Of a stretch of 64,000 nt of DNA, positions 25,574 to 37,116 are shown in pieces; position 1 is the first letter of the stretch, and each line of letters opens with the position of its first letter. The notes under the pieces were generated by a model. That model worked only from the letters and a program-made list of their open reading frames with translations, was not told where the DNA came from and searched no databases. A program made the position numbers and the translations under genes. Source of the DNA: Lepidurus packardi (Eukaryota; Arthropoda; Branchiopoda; Notostraca; Triopsidae); the NCBI GenBank assembly GCA_023053545.1, contig JAKZAN010000005.1, positions 2,976,001 through 3,040,000 on the forward strand, written 5' to 3'.

Positions 25574-27936
25574 GTCCAGCGCCTTCGTTTCACAGTTGAA
25601 GGTCCTGTTCGGTAACGTACATCAGATTGTACCGAGCTGAATTCTGCGCTAGTAAAAACCCTCTCAGTCAAGCGTCAATCTTGAGGAACAGGAAGTTAAG
25701 CTGGAGACGATGCAGCATGGTCACTATTCCTGCCAAATGTCCTTTGGGGGAAGACAGTCTGCGATTGCAAAAAGGTAAAGTCGCTGGCAACCTCATAGTT
25801 TTCTTCCTTTTTTGTCGACGCAACGACACAAGTTTCCAGTTGAGCGCATTTGGCTGCTCTCGTGTGGTAACTGACAGTCACCGGAGACTAGGTATGTGAC
25901 AAAAGTATATCTTCCGTGTCCGTCTAGAGCCTAGGTCAAAGCTGGTTCTTCTACATGACTTGATCTTTTCCCTCTTACTATTCGGGAACGGATATAAGCT
26001 TTTCATTCGTTTTCGGCTATTTCCTTATGGGCATACCATTGTCTCCCAGCGCTTTTTCCCGTAGTTGCCTATATACCATCCCAACAATGAAACTTGTAAG
26101 GCCAGATCCGGACGGGGAGAAAACAAGAGGCCTATAACTATAAAACCAAGTTGGCTGGAAACCTAAATAAAAGTGAGAGAGAAGGTAGACCAAAGAACAT
26201 ACGAGTGAGACAAACATTTGCTGCAAGGCCGATGGGGTATCCAAACACACCCTTATTTGGTTAGGAATCTCGGGTTGACTCTCTGGATCTATGCTTGTCG
26301 TCTGTGGTGTAGCACCTTGAGAAGTGTTTGGAGCAAGACGTGGGGGAAAACACGAAGCTTGTAGAAAATAAATTGCTGAGGCTGACCGAACAGAAGAATA
26401 GTTCTGCATACACATTGTTACTTTTAGAGCTCCTCCGCGACTCAATCTAACTTTGCAGAGAGAGAGAAAGGTTATCTGCGCTGGAAGTTTTTGCAAACTT
26501 TATATTACTTTCGCGAATGAGCTGTTTGAAGTCATTTGGGGGAAAGTCGAGTTCCCCTTGAAGGTTACTAAAGGCGTACCTTGAGTAAGACAGAGCAGTT
26601 CCTTGCAAAAGATAGGTTTGACTTACTTGGCCCCCTTCGAGATGTCTTAATCCTGTAGAAGGCAAACAAACTATTGGCCATTATCAATTGGGCTGCGCCA
26701 AGCCAGGTTTCAATCACCCAGCCCAGCCTCCTTCACATGCACGACTTGATGGAAGTCGTTAGCTGTCTGATGGAAAGCGTTCGTTGTGATGAGTTTCTAA
26801 GCGAAAATGGAGAAAAAATTGCCAATATAGAAAGGGTCCCATGTGTATTAGGCAAAACGGGCCTCTTTAGCATACGAAAATCGTGGCCGGTGGCCACGTA
26901 CTCGGTCCGTTTTTAGTCAGAATTTTGATGTGATTTTCATAACAGAGGCTAGTTTGGCTTTTGCCTCTAATTACTTTGCGTTAATACGCAAAGATACTTA
27001 CCCGACTTTGAGGTTTATCTTTCGCGGTCCGCGGTAGTTTGTAACGGTCTTTGCGGTGCTGACTTGCAGCTCGTTACCAAATTGTCAGGAAGTTTTAACC
27101 TGTAATTCATTTAGTCTCCTTCTCCTGGTTATGGTGCTCGCGAAATGTGGCTAATTTGACTGATTAAAAATTACTGATTTACAGAGGACTTGCTGCTGAC
27201 CGTGACTCATATCATTACTATGGTTATTTCTTCATCTCTCGGTAGCTTGTATTTTGGACAGGTAATATCAGTAAAACATTAATTGACATGTAGTATAATT
27301 AACGTTGCTTAGTTTAAAGTATGGAAGTGACAGTTGTCATTTTCGCTTTGTTTCAAAGTCACTTCTACTAGAGCTTTCACCCTTTTGTCTCAACTAGAAA
27401 CTTATGGTGTGATTGCAGTAATATTCTTGCCAATTTGCTTTCTAAAATCAATGTAATAGTATATTAAAGTAATCGGAACCCAATCCATAACTGGATTTCA
27501 TATCGGAATCCTATAAGACGTGCCAGGGACTGAGTTACTATTTCTTCCACCTTTGAAGAGCCCCTCATGCTTTGCATTGTTGCGTAATTAGACGCAACAT
27601 AGCTGCTGTGTCCATGACGATCGGAAATTGGGAGAAAAGGACCGACCTTTTGAGATTGTGGCGGGTTAGTTCTTTTCCTCTCTTTTTGGAGCCAGCGGTT
27701 AAGTATGTAGAGGGAGGGGGGAGCGAACGATCGATGAAACGCTATAGCAGAGACCAATAGCATAAGGTCGTTGTCATAGAAACACCTTAATTTCTCCCAC
27801 ATTTTGTTCAACTACTTCATTGCTCACCTCTATTTGAATGTTTCTTTTCGGAATTCCGTGATCAGGTATACCAAGGGAAACTACAATAGTGGACTATGTA
27901 TAACAAGGTAGTTCCAATACGTGGCGGCAGCATCAG

Positions 27937-27958
27937 CCCTCCCCCCCTCCCCCCCCCC
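27937..27958. repeat. Poly-C tract
   Basis: Nearly pure C run with one or two T interruptions. Confidence 0.9.
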
Positions 27959-30006
27959 AAAGAAATGAAAAGAACACCGAAAAAATGACTCAACTCATTT
28001 TTCTGCCACTATCTTGAAACGGGCAATTTGTGTTCCCGCTTATCCTTGGCTATCTTGAGTTGGGCTATTTTCTTCTCTTTTATCTCTAGAGAAAATTCAG
28101 AGCCCTGGGTGGCAAATAAGACATTGAGGAAATAGCGCAGTTTGCATAGCAAATTTCCATGCATGATGATAGAGAAATTACCTAAAACTTGTATGTTTTC
28201 GGAGGTTCGATAACTTGTAAACCTCCTTTCCACGTGCATTCTTTTCACTGCCATTACGTTAAACCCTGGCCGCTAGTTTCATTGAGGCAAAATGAGATGA
28301 AGCCTGTCAGCATGGCGACAAGGTTTCTATAGTTGAATAAGGAAGATTTTCCTCCCCACAATTCCCTTTGGGTCGCCTCTCAGGGTTGCATTTATACCAC
28401 GCTAACTAACCAAGCTTCTTTTAAATATAGATATCTTGTAGCTTTGGCTCCTCAAAAGCACAAAACGAATCACACTGAAAAACGGGAAACAGAAAGAAGG
28501 CGGTGATAGGGATACAGCCTTTAAGACATTTTTTCTTTGGGTTCTGCTTGGCATTGTTGGAGCTATAGGCAGCAACTTTCCGAGTTGATGAGGTTTTCTG
28601 CAAGGTTCACGTGGATTGGTAGTCTGGGCTATGGAGGGGCAATGGGTTTGCGAAGAAAAAGAATGGAGTGAAAGAGAAGAGTTTGACCGGTCAAGCGTGA
28701 GCTCATCAATTCCCGGCATGATTATGTAGACTCGAAATTTCGTCCCCTTTTTGCCAGGACGCAACTAAAAAGCACAGTTCGTGCGATGAAGTCTATTGTC
28801 CTTTTCTATCGATCCCTTGCTGTAAGCAATTTGTAATAAATTTAAGCCTCCAAAAAGCTCCAAAAGGATGAGTGACAATTATGTCCCTTCAACATACTGT
28901 CTACCATAAATTCATGACACTTATCTGGTATCACATGCTCAGGTGGGAAACTTTATCCAGTTTCTTTGCAGAAACAAAATAAGCAAATAAAAATAACAGC
29001 TGGAAAACTAGGCCGGATCTGAACGTCAGAAATCCTTTTTCACCCAATTCATGAATCGTAACTCAGGTTTTTGTGTTTGGATCATAAATATGTCATTCGA
29101 GTTAAGACGAATAGGACATGACATCGAGTCTTTTTGCTGCCTTTGTAAATTCCCTAGTCGGACATTTGTCTGCTGTCGTAAGTCCCAACCTGTGCATGCC
29201 TATTGCCGAACCCCCGTTTATCATGTTTTCTCTCCTCATTACCTCGAGACACAACAAGAGTCTGGCAAAAACTGCAAGTTATTAAAAGTTTGGGACAAGT
29301 CCTTGGAGTCATTTGCGAAATGATGCATATTTATAGCATTGGAAATGTTTTTAAAAAATAGACGTAAAGAAAAGGAAGACCGAGAAACACGCAGTCTTAT
29401 AGATTCTAACGAAGTTATTTTACCTGATCTAGTGAAGTATGTTGAGGGTTGGGTCTGCGCGTCTTAATATAAGGGGTAAATTTTAGTTTATCTGGCTGCG
29501 CACAGTAACAGGCATGCATGTATGTTCACTAAGGCAAAGAGCAGAAGATGCAATCAGCAACTCTTAATTTTGGTAGCTCGCTTTCTTACGTACCTTCATC
29601 AACTTTTCCAGGAACGCACTTACCAGAAGCTGAAACACCGCATTGCATAAAGCATCAGGGGGGTATGAGAAACAAAGAAGTTTCTTTGATTTTTCATGTA
29701 TGCATTCCTATGCAAGTAGATTTCTTTGGCACTGTTGCGTTTTGGAGTGTTACTTTAGCATCTTGATTCGATTAGATCCGACTAGAGAAGCCGTTCCTAT
29801 AGCAACTTGGGAAAGAGGGAAACAGTCTGCGGAATGCTACACCATTTCCTTAATAATTCTTCTTTTCTGAACTGATGGACAAATTGAATTGAGTCTCTTT
29901 CGGTTCTCCGGCTTCGTTTTTTAATTTTATTATTCATATTTTTTCTTTTTTAAAAAGGAAAAAGAAACAAGAACGAAATTCTCTTCTCTTTCTAGGCAAA
30001 AGACCG

Positions 30007-30560
30007 TAGTTTCGGTTGTCCCGACCAACACGAGCCCCATAGGAGATTCAGGTCGTGCTTCATCGACGCCCTCGACGCCCTCATCTTCTACCCTGGCGCT
30101 GAGCAATGATGCTGCTCTCCGAAACGAAGGAGCTATCGCGGTGGCGTCGACGGCAGTGTTCCGCTGTACGAATCCGCGCGGACAATCCCAGTTGCGGCTC
30201 AGATGCTTGGCACCCGCAGAAGAAAACAGAACCTTCGACTAAAAACTGCGGTGAGCTTTTTGCAGCTTCAGCTAGATTTCAAAGATTGAAGTCTTTTTTT
30301 TTTTACTCCAGTGAAGTTCCATTGCACTTGCATTCCGACGCTTCTTTTGGCCCTTGTTTACAAGTGAGTTGTTTTTTCGCTTTTTGTATACATAATTATA
30401 ACCAAGCCTTATCACTCAAGCCAATTTGTGTCTTAGGGGTTCTCGTATTCGTTTTACTGCTCGTCCGTGGTGCTCCTGCTCTCACACACAACCCCAGCCA
30501 GTGCTTCAAGCATCTCGTAAAACTTTTCGCCGTTTCTTGGCCATCACGGAAGTCGTAAGT
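30007..30560 (+). other. Exon-like segments of unknown nature
   Basis: Three segments have splice-like borders: about 29996-30250 (after TTTCTAG, before GTGAGC), about 30311-30362 (after a T-rich tract ending in CCAG, before GTGAGT) and about 30437-30555 (after TTAG, before GTAAGT). The first is clearly more GC-rich than its surroundings. One frame of it reads as Ser/Thr/Pro-rich protein, but it meets a stop before the donor. A frame running through all three exists only from an internal ATG at 30106 and matches nothing I know. It could be a lineage-specific gene, a pseudogene or chance. Confidence 0.2.
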
Positions 30561-32773
30561 GTTCGTGTTTTGTCCATTGGCAGGAGAAAAGGAACCACCG
30601 ACACGAGAAAATCATGTGATAGCGTTCTAGTTACGAAAAAGAAGTGGACATTTGTACGACATTACTAAACCAAGACCTAAACACAGCCAATCCAAGCGTT
30701 ACAGAAGGTCAAGGGTGTCTTCGCAAAACTCTCATGCATTTGGACCATGGTTGATAAGGATGGCGCGTAATTGGGTTTCTCATCATCAACCTGCTGTACT
30801 AACAGATCAACAGTCCCCAAAGTCTTCAAAGTTGACGAGGTAAGCGAAAATTGTTCTACGCTCCCCCTCTGTACGGAGTATGCGATCTATTTTCCTTATG
30901 TGTGAATATGGATGCGTGAGAACAAATGATAGCACCAGGGGAACCTTTAAAGAAAACTAATTAGTAATTACGTTCTTATATCCTCTAGACCACGTAAATA
31001 AGCTCCCACTCTCGTTTGCTTTTACAATTTGCTTTTATCGCTTTGTATATGATTTTTTTTTTCTTTTATCCGGGCCTGGATCGAGACAAACCCTTTTCTC
31101 CCAATACACACATGGCTTTTCGAGCGTCAGATCTCCTTTTTCCTGTCTGTCTTCTCTCTGTCTCTCCCTTTTTTCAAATAAATGTGTCCCATTCCCATCT
31201 CGAATTAATTTTCTCCGGTACATTTACTATCTAGTAACAAATAATTGCACACCTTGAACGAATCCGGCTACAGTTATGTTTCCCATTAGAGATCAAGGCT
31301 CGACTCGCTAAATCAATTTCGATGCAATTCAAAGTGAAAATGGACTGCAAATTGCTAATAATTAATCTATCTTCCATTAAGCTCTATAGCAATGCATGTT
31401 CTCACAAAATTCTTAACTGCAAAACCGTGTTTCTCGTCGTGTTCTTTTTTTCCATTCGAGATTCTCGACATTCATTGGAAAATCCAAAGCGTCACCTTTA
31501 AAATGAATTGCGCAGAGGTTTTTGACTCGTCTAGAGTAACAGCTAATGGACTTTCTCCCCGTCCGAGGAGGCGGGGATTTGTAGTGTTACTTTGGCCTCC
31601 TTATACCAGAAGCGCAACGGAGCAATAATGAATAATGAAAAAGGAAAACCGAATAACTAGTGCTCCAAATAGGGGACTCGGCTTGATGGCCCTGTTTGGT
31701 TCGGTAGCTTTTGTCTTTCGGAAAAGATTAGGACAGGACAGGAATACATTGTCAGGATTCTCCACTGAAGCAGTGTCGCGATTAGTAGGCCTATTTCTTT
31801 AAGCGGATTAACTGCCATTGATTTGGACTCATCTACACATATTTTCTCCTTTACGATTTCTGCTATGTAGAATGGTTACGTGTCCGGCATTGTTTAGGTC
31901 ATCATTTGTAACTGTTGTTTCGCTCAATGAACATAAAGTTGAATGAACATTTTCATCCTAGCAATACTTTCGAAGTTTAGAAAGCTTTGTTTACGTTTTC
32001 AAGACCATACTCAGTTAGTTACGGCACTTTTGCTTACTTCTAACAAGTTAGAGGATGGACTACGATATATGGACGTATGATAGCTTAGCGTATGGACGAA
32101 GCAAATAATGGAAAGTTCCCCAAACTCAAGGGATACGAAAATCTGCCACTCGGCCTAGTGTCCCGGAAATCTGCTTGCCTTTTGTTTCAGGCAAGACGAG
32201 GGAGAAACTTCATCGTGCTCAAACTACGGAAATTTTCTCCATCGGCTATCATTTTGCTTGCGGTACACGGAACGCCTGTGGACTGTCCAGTCCAGCATTG
32301 CAGCAATTTCCCCCCAAAGGTTCCGTCAATTTCTAAATTGAATTGTGCGCTTGTGAAGATTATCTTACCGTGTGAGGCGTAAGGCGTTCCCATTTCTTGT
32401 CTTCGCTCGATTTGAAAGGAGAAAAGAATGGTTGTCACATTAGACCCTATGTACTAATGCTGCTGTCTAAAGTCGCAGAGATCAGCAATTGGTTTCTTTG
32501 ACATTTCAGCCAATACGTAGCAAAAGGTCCAGAGCCGAGCAAAAACCAGGATCCCGAGGCTGTTTGTCACATGGTGAGGGTCATGGAGCAAAACGCATCC
32601 AGGGAGTCAGGGGATCGTCTTATTCACGCCCATAGAACTTTTTATGGGAGCGATGCTATCCGCTTTCCCTCTGCACTTGTGTATGCTGGCCGTACTTCGT
32701 ACATATCCGTCTGAATTCAAAATTACTGCCACGCCTCCGGCTTGGAACTTGAGAATTACTGCGGTGTGGCTTG

Positions 32774-32820
32774 CTCTCTCTCTCTCTGACTCTCTCTCTC
32801 TTTCTCTCTCTCTCTCTCTG
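32774..32820. repeat. (CT)n microsatellite
   Basis: About 47 bp of CT dinucleotides with two interruptions. Confidence 0.95.
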
Positions 32821-35680
32821 TTGTGTGAGCCAAACTCGAAGAGGGTATAACTTATTTTATTTTTTTTCCAAGAAAGTGTACCGGTCTCTTACAGTCCCTC
32901 AACTTATCTCCCTGAGCACAGACGTTGCAGTTTTATTTTGTACACCCAGCAAACAGCGGTGTCAAGTAATGACAGCCTATATTTCAACCCCAACGCATCC
33001 TTGAACTCGTTGTCATCTACGTGTGTGCGTATGTGGAGACTACAAACTATGCTAATGACATGCAAATAAGGGAATTATTTGGTCCAGCAGGAGTTAAATA
33101 TCAAAGCTATGGGGAGTACAAATTTTAATAGGGTTCCCTATATACCAAGATTCCTACAGGGCTCTTACAAGCTTTCCCAATGCTGCATCCAAGTGATGTA
33201 AACAAGAAGGAAAAGACGACAGTGACAAGCAGCAAAAAGTCTCCGCTGTTAGCCATGTCCCTTTTATAATACTTGCGGCTTACGCGTTATGCTTTCACAT
33301 ATATCGAGCTATTGGCTTCCCAGTCGCCTCGACGATCCCCGGTCATATAAAGAAGCTTAGGTTTCACTTGATACGGAAACAATATAGGGGAGACGTGTGT
33401 ACTTTACGTACTTTTTAACGACACTGTGGCTCTCCTCCCCCATGTAGCCTCGCAGGAAAGGGCAAGCATGGGTTCAAATATATGGCTACGTGATGCCGCA
33501 ATTTCAACGGAAGTTTTACTTGACAGTTAAAAAAGAAAAAAAAAACGGTAAGCTTATAGAAGTACTTACGGACTTTATACTGGCAACTGAAAATATTAGT
33601 GCAGGACGCAGATATTATTGCTCTCGGAAAATTGGTCTCGCCATGTTTCATAAGGAAATAGTTATGGATCAGAGTCCTAAAAAAAACACTACCAGAATAT
33701 AATGCAGAACGTATCAAATTATTACACTCGGGAAATTCGTCTATTGCTTTCTAAATGAAGTAGAGTACTTAACAGCAATCATCCGTAATAATATGACTTG
33801 AATTGGAGATGATCGTGCAATAAATGGATTTTTCAAAGTATCCGTCGTCAATGACGTCTATAAGCACTGAAGTTGCTTGTCTTATGGCTGCCTAGGATGT
33901 ATATGACTGTTTTTCACCATGTGTTCTATCTTAATTACATGTCCTATATAGTGTATTTTGGATGCTGGAAGATGTATGGTGAGGAGATTTCGAGCGACTT
34001 CTGACGCTTCATTAGCTTAATGCTTTTGCGTGTGCTGGCATTAAGCATGATGTCTCACAATAACAAGCTACATACGGTCTAGTGCTTATACTGTAGCAAG
34101 ATTCGTCTAGTTCTCTTTCAACACAAATCCTGTCAGGATTAGAAATAAAACCGGCAATATACCTTCATTAGGAACCCATTCGAATGTGTTGATATTTTGA
34201 CCTGTGAAATTCACCCCTTTCTACGGAAATCGTCTCCACGGAAATCTGCACAATAAAGATAATCGCCGTAAATTTGGCACGACTTGGCTGCCATTGTAAA
34301 AGTAAACGGAATTATTAAAATGAATGACTTGTATTTTTCTTACATTATTGTAAATTATTACTTTATTAGTATAGGTTAGTATGTCACTGTATACAAATCT
34401 ATTGCTGACATGTGCGTGACCTTATTGTAGAGAACTACTTTATTGTTAGCGATTGCTGTTATAAAGGTTTATAACTGACAGTATACTGGTGTGTTTTTTG
34501 TGTTTACAGAGGACTGGGGACTGGAGAGTATGTTTGTCGAGTAAAGTTAAAGTTTTAGAAATCGAAGAAGTCACACCAACAAGTCAAGGAGAGTTGTAAA
34601 ATGCGATGGAAGTGTCATACCCTTTATTTGCTTTGAGTTTCCTGCTCTCACTATATCATACGGAAAAAAGGACACATTTTAGCCTTGTGTAGTGTTTGGA
34701 TTCGGAACTTCATATCCCGGAATGGATAGCTTCTTGGGAAGCTTTTAGCGTTTTAGTCAAAGGGAGTTGAAGGGACATGAATGGAAAAAAAAATATTTGG
34801 AGGAAGGGAAAAAAGAAGGGCAACTTTTCCTTCTTGACGTTACACCCGCACTTCTTTACAGAATTCGATTAAACGAACGTCTTGCGTTGTCCGGGTTCCG
34901 CTATGTTGGCAGATAAACTTTGTCTGTTAAGTTTTTTTTTGGTGGGGGTCTTTTTGCATAGTTGCCAACGTACATGAAAGACACGTGGCATTGTGTGCTG
35001 GCTTCTGTTTAACTTTGCTGTTGACTGAAGCTCGAAGTAAACTCGGGGTATTGAAGTCCCCTGCTCGGGTTCTTACGAATTGGTTGCTTGGATAATCCAA
35101 CTCATTTTCCCCCTGTTATTGTGATCTCTCCGCTCTTGCTTATAATCTCATTGATTAACAACTTCCTAACTCTATCTGAACAAGGAGTCCTGGCTCATAT
35201 ACAGCCACAGTTTGTGAAAACTTCTGTTTTAATTAGCCGCAAAACCTCCAAACTTACGAATGGGAGCTGCTAAGATTCCTTTTTTTTTGCTTCTTAAAAT
35301 TGATCATGGCTTTAAGAGCGCATCTGTTCCAGATCACTGCGGAAAGGATGAATTTCATATACGTTACAATTTAGTGTCTGACCCCTGACTCAGTTAAACT
35401 TATTATTTGACTGAACGACTACCCATTGCACCTGATGGGTCGTCGCTTCATTGACCGTCAAACTAGTTGGTCTAGGTGGAAGCTACTGCCATAGTATTGC
35501 TGCGTGCGGTTCAATTCTGGTCCTGGGTTGATAAGTGTATTAAATGCTAATCTTTCATCGCCCGACTCTTAGACTTCGAATCACTCGCTCTCACTCGCAC
35601 TCCGTATCTATCACCACCCTTCACGTCTTCCCTCCCCCTCGCTTGCTCTACGACCTTCTTTCTCAACGACCACCGCTAAA

Positions 35681-36002
35681 CCGGCTGCATATTTTCAAAC
35701 CCCAATCCGAACCAGCCACAGCTTTGCCGCTTGCTGCAAAATGAAGCTGGAGGTACAGGGAAAAGGAGGCGGGGAAATGTAAAATTGCTTTTAAAGGTTA
35801 GCTTAGGTTAAGAGTAAGCAGATAATTTCAGTCGTTAATAACACTAAGATCAATGCCAAGAGCTCTTATTCATTCAGTGAAGAGTAGATCAGCTGATTAA
35901 CAAGATCAACCGTCAACCACGGCAACGCTGGGTCACCTTTCTCCATAGGATTTTCCCTATTCCTGGCTGGTACGGATTGGGGTTTGAAAATATGCAACCC
36001 GG
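35681..36002. repeat. Inverted repeat pair
   Basis: Arms 35681-35716 and 35965-36002 are near-perfect reverse complements of about 36 bp (core TTTTCAAACCCCAATCCG against CGGATTGGGGTTTGAAAA), separated by about 248 bp. They lie between two direct copies of a TTTAATTAGCCGCAAAA sequence at 35228 and 36131. Possibly a degraded mobile element. Confidence 0.75.
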
Positions 36003-37116
36003 CTTCGATATCCCGCTCGACCCGCGACCCGCTACAGTAAATAGGTTTCAACCACAGTATTTAGGAAACCGGTACATGGAATGGTATACAATGAGTCGTC
36101 TGATGTATAGTGACAGCTATTTGAAAAATGTTTAATTAGCCGCAAAAGCTTCAAACTCTTTACCAGGAGCTTCACACTCACTATATACAGGAAACCTATA
36201 TACTGTAACTAATGCTGTCTGTTCCCACGGAGACTGGAACCAAAGGTCCAACAACGGTCTACTGTCGTAAAACTGGGTCGAAAATTGACTCCTACCAGTA
36301 ACACTGGCAGTTAGGCAAGGAGTTAGAGGGTTAGAGGGCACCTTTTGAAAAGACATGTTGCATGCAAAAAACTTAACTGCTGACATATGTGCGAAAGATA
36401 TTTTCCAGTTCGAGCTAAAGACAAAGACTTCCGACTGTTTAACTGAACGTCGTTTTGCGTTTTGACGTTGTTGCTCTCCGACTTTAGCAATGACCACACG
36501 TAGCAACGAATTATTGGCCTAATTTTGTGTCTTATTCTTTAGCACATTTTTAATTGTGTTAGTGTCCCCCTCTTTCTGTCGCGAAACGATTTTGAAGTCT
36601 ATTGCTACGCTTTAGAATCTCTTTTGTGTCGTAACAGCATCTTTCAAAGTTGCTAGCTACGTTCAGAAGCAAAAGTTACGCAAAATTGTCGTCTACAAGT
36701 GAGTGCAAATTTTGCGTGGAAGGAAAACTAATATTATCGGAAGCTACTTTTTTTGCTCCTTAGAACGGGTTGACATATTCCGCTATCATAACTGCTGGGA
36801 TGCAATAGGTCGTTTTGAGTAAAAATGTATTATTTTTACGAAACGAATACTCTTGAAAGAAATACTTCGGTAAAGTCCCGCTATCGTTGAGCTTTTGCCT
36901 AGTTGTCTTGTTTGCAAACTGTCGCTTGGATTTCTTGTAACGGCACCAGGCAGAGATTTATGAGCATTATATTGCCGCTATTGCACCTAGATTGCTTACT
37001 GGCGAATTTTTTTTTTCTTTTCTTTTTATATACCAGTATAAATCAATGCGCTATCTCAGGCTAACAAAGTTTTAATGTATCTTATTGTATTTAGGTTCTG
37101 TGAGTCCCAAAATCCG

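Larger units (their letters stand above)
15023..37116. other. 22 kb region without a recognisable gene
   Basis: Apart from the elements listed separately (Tigger-like MITE, hAT MITE, microsatellites, weak exon-like signals), I see no protein I can place in a family. Open frames are short and usually lack an ATG. Weak leads, none supported by homology: 16352-16792, 17799-18032, 19084-19288, the minus-strand frame 26415-26017 (132 codons, start MCMQNYSSV), and 30007-30560. The region may hold lineage-specific genes, long non-coding RNA or the 5' regulatory region of the channel at 37117. Confidence 0.5.

Noticed and set aside
26017-26665. Minus-strand frames that might be exons of one gene (starting TTG or MCMQNYSSV)
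   Set aside because: No start with good context, conflicting splice options and no recognisable domain; kept only as a weak lead in the 15-37 kb description.
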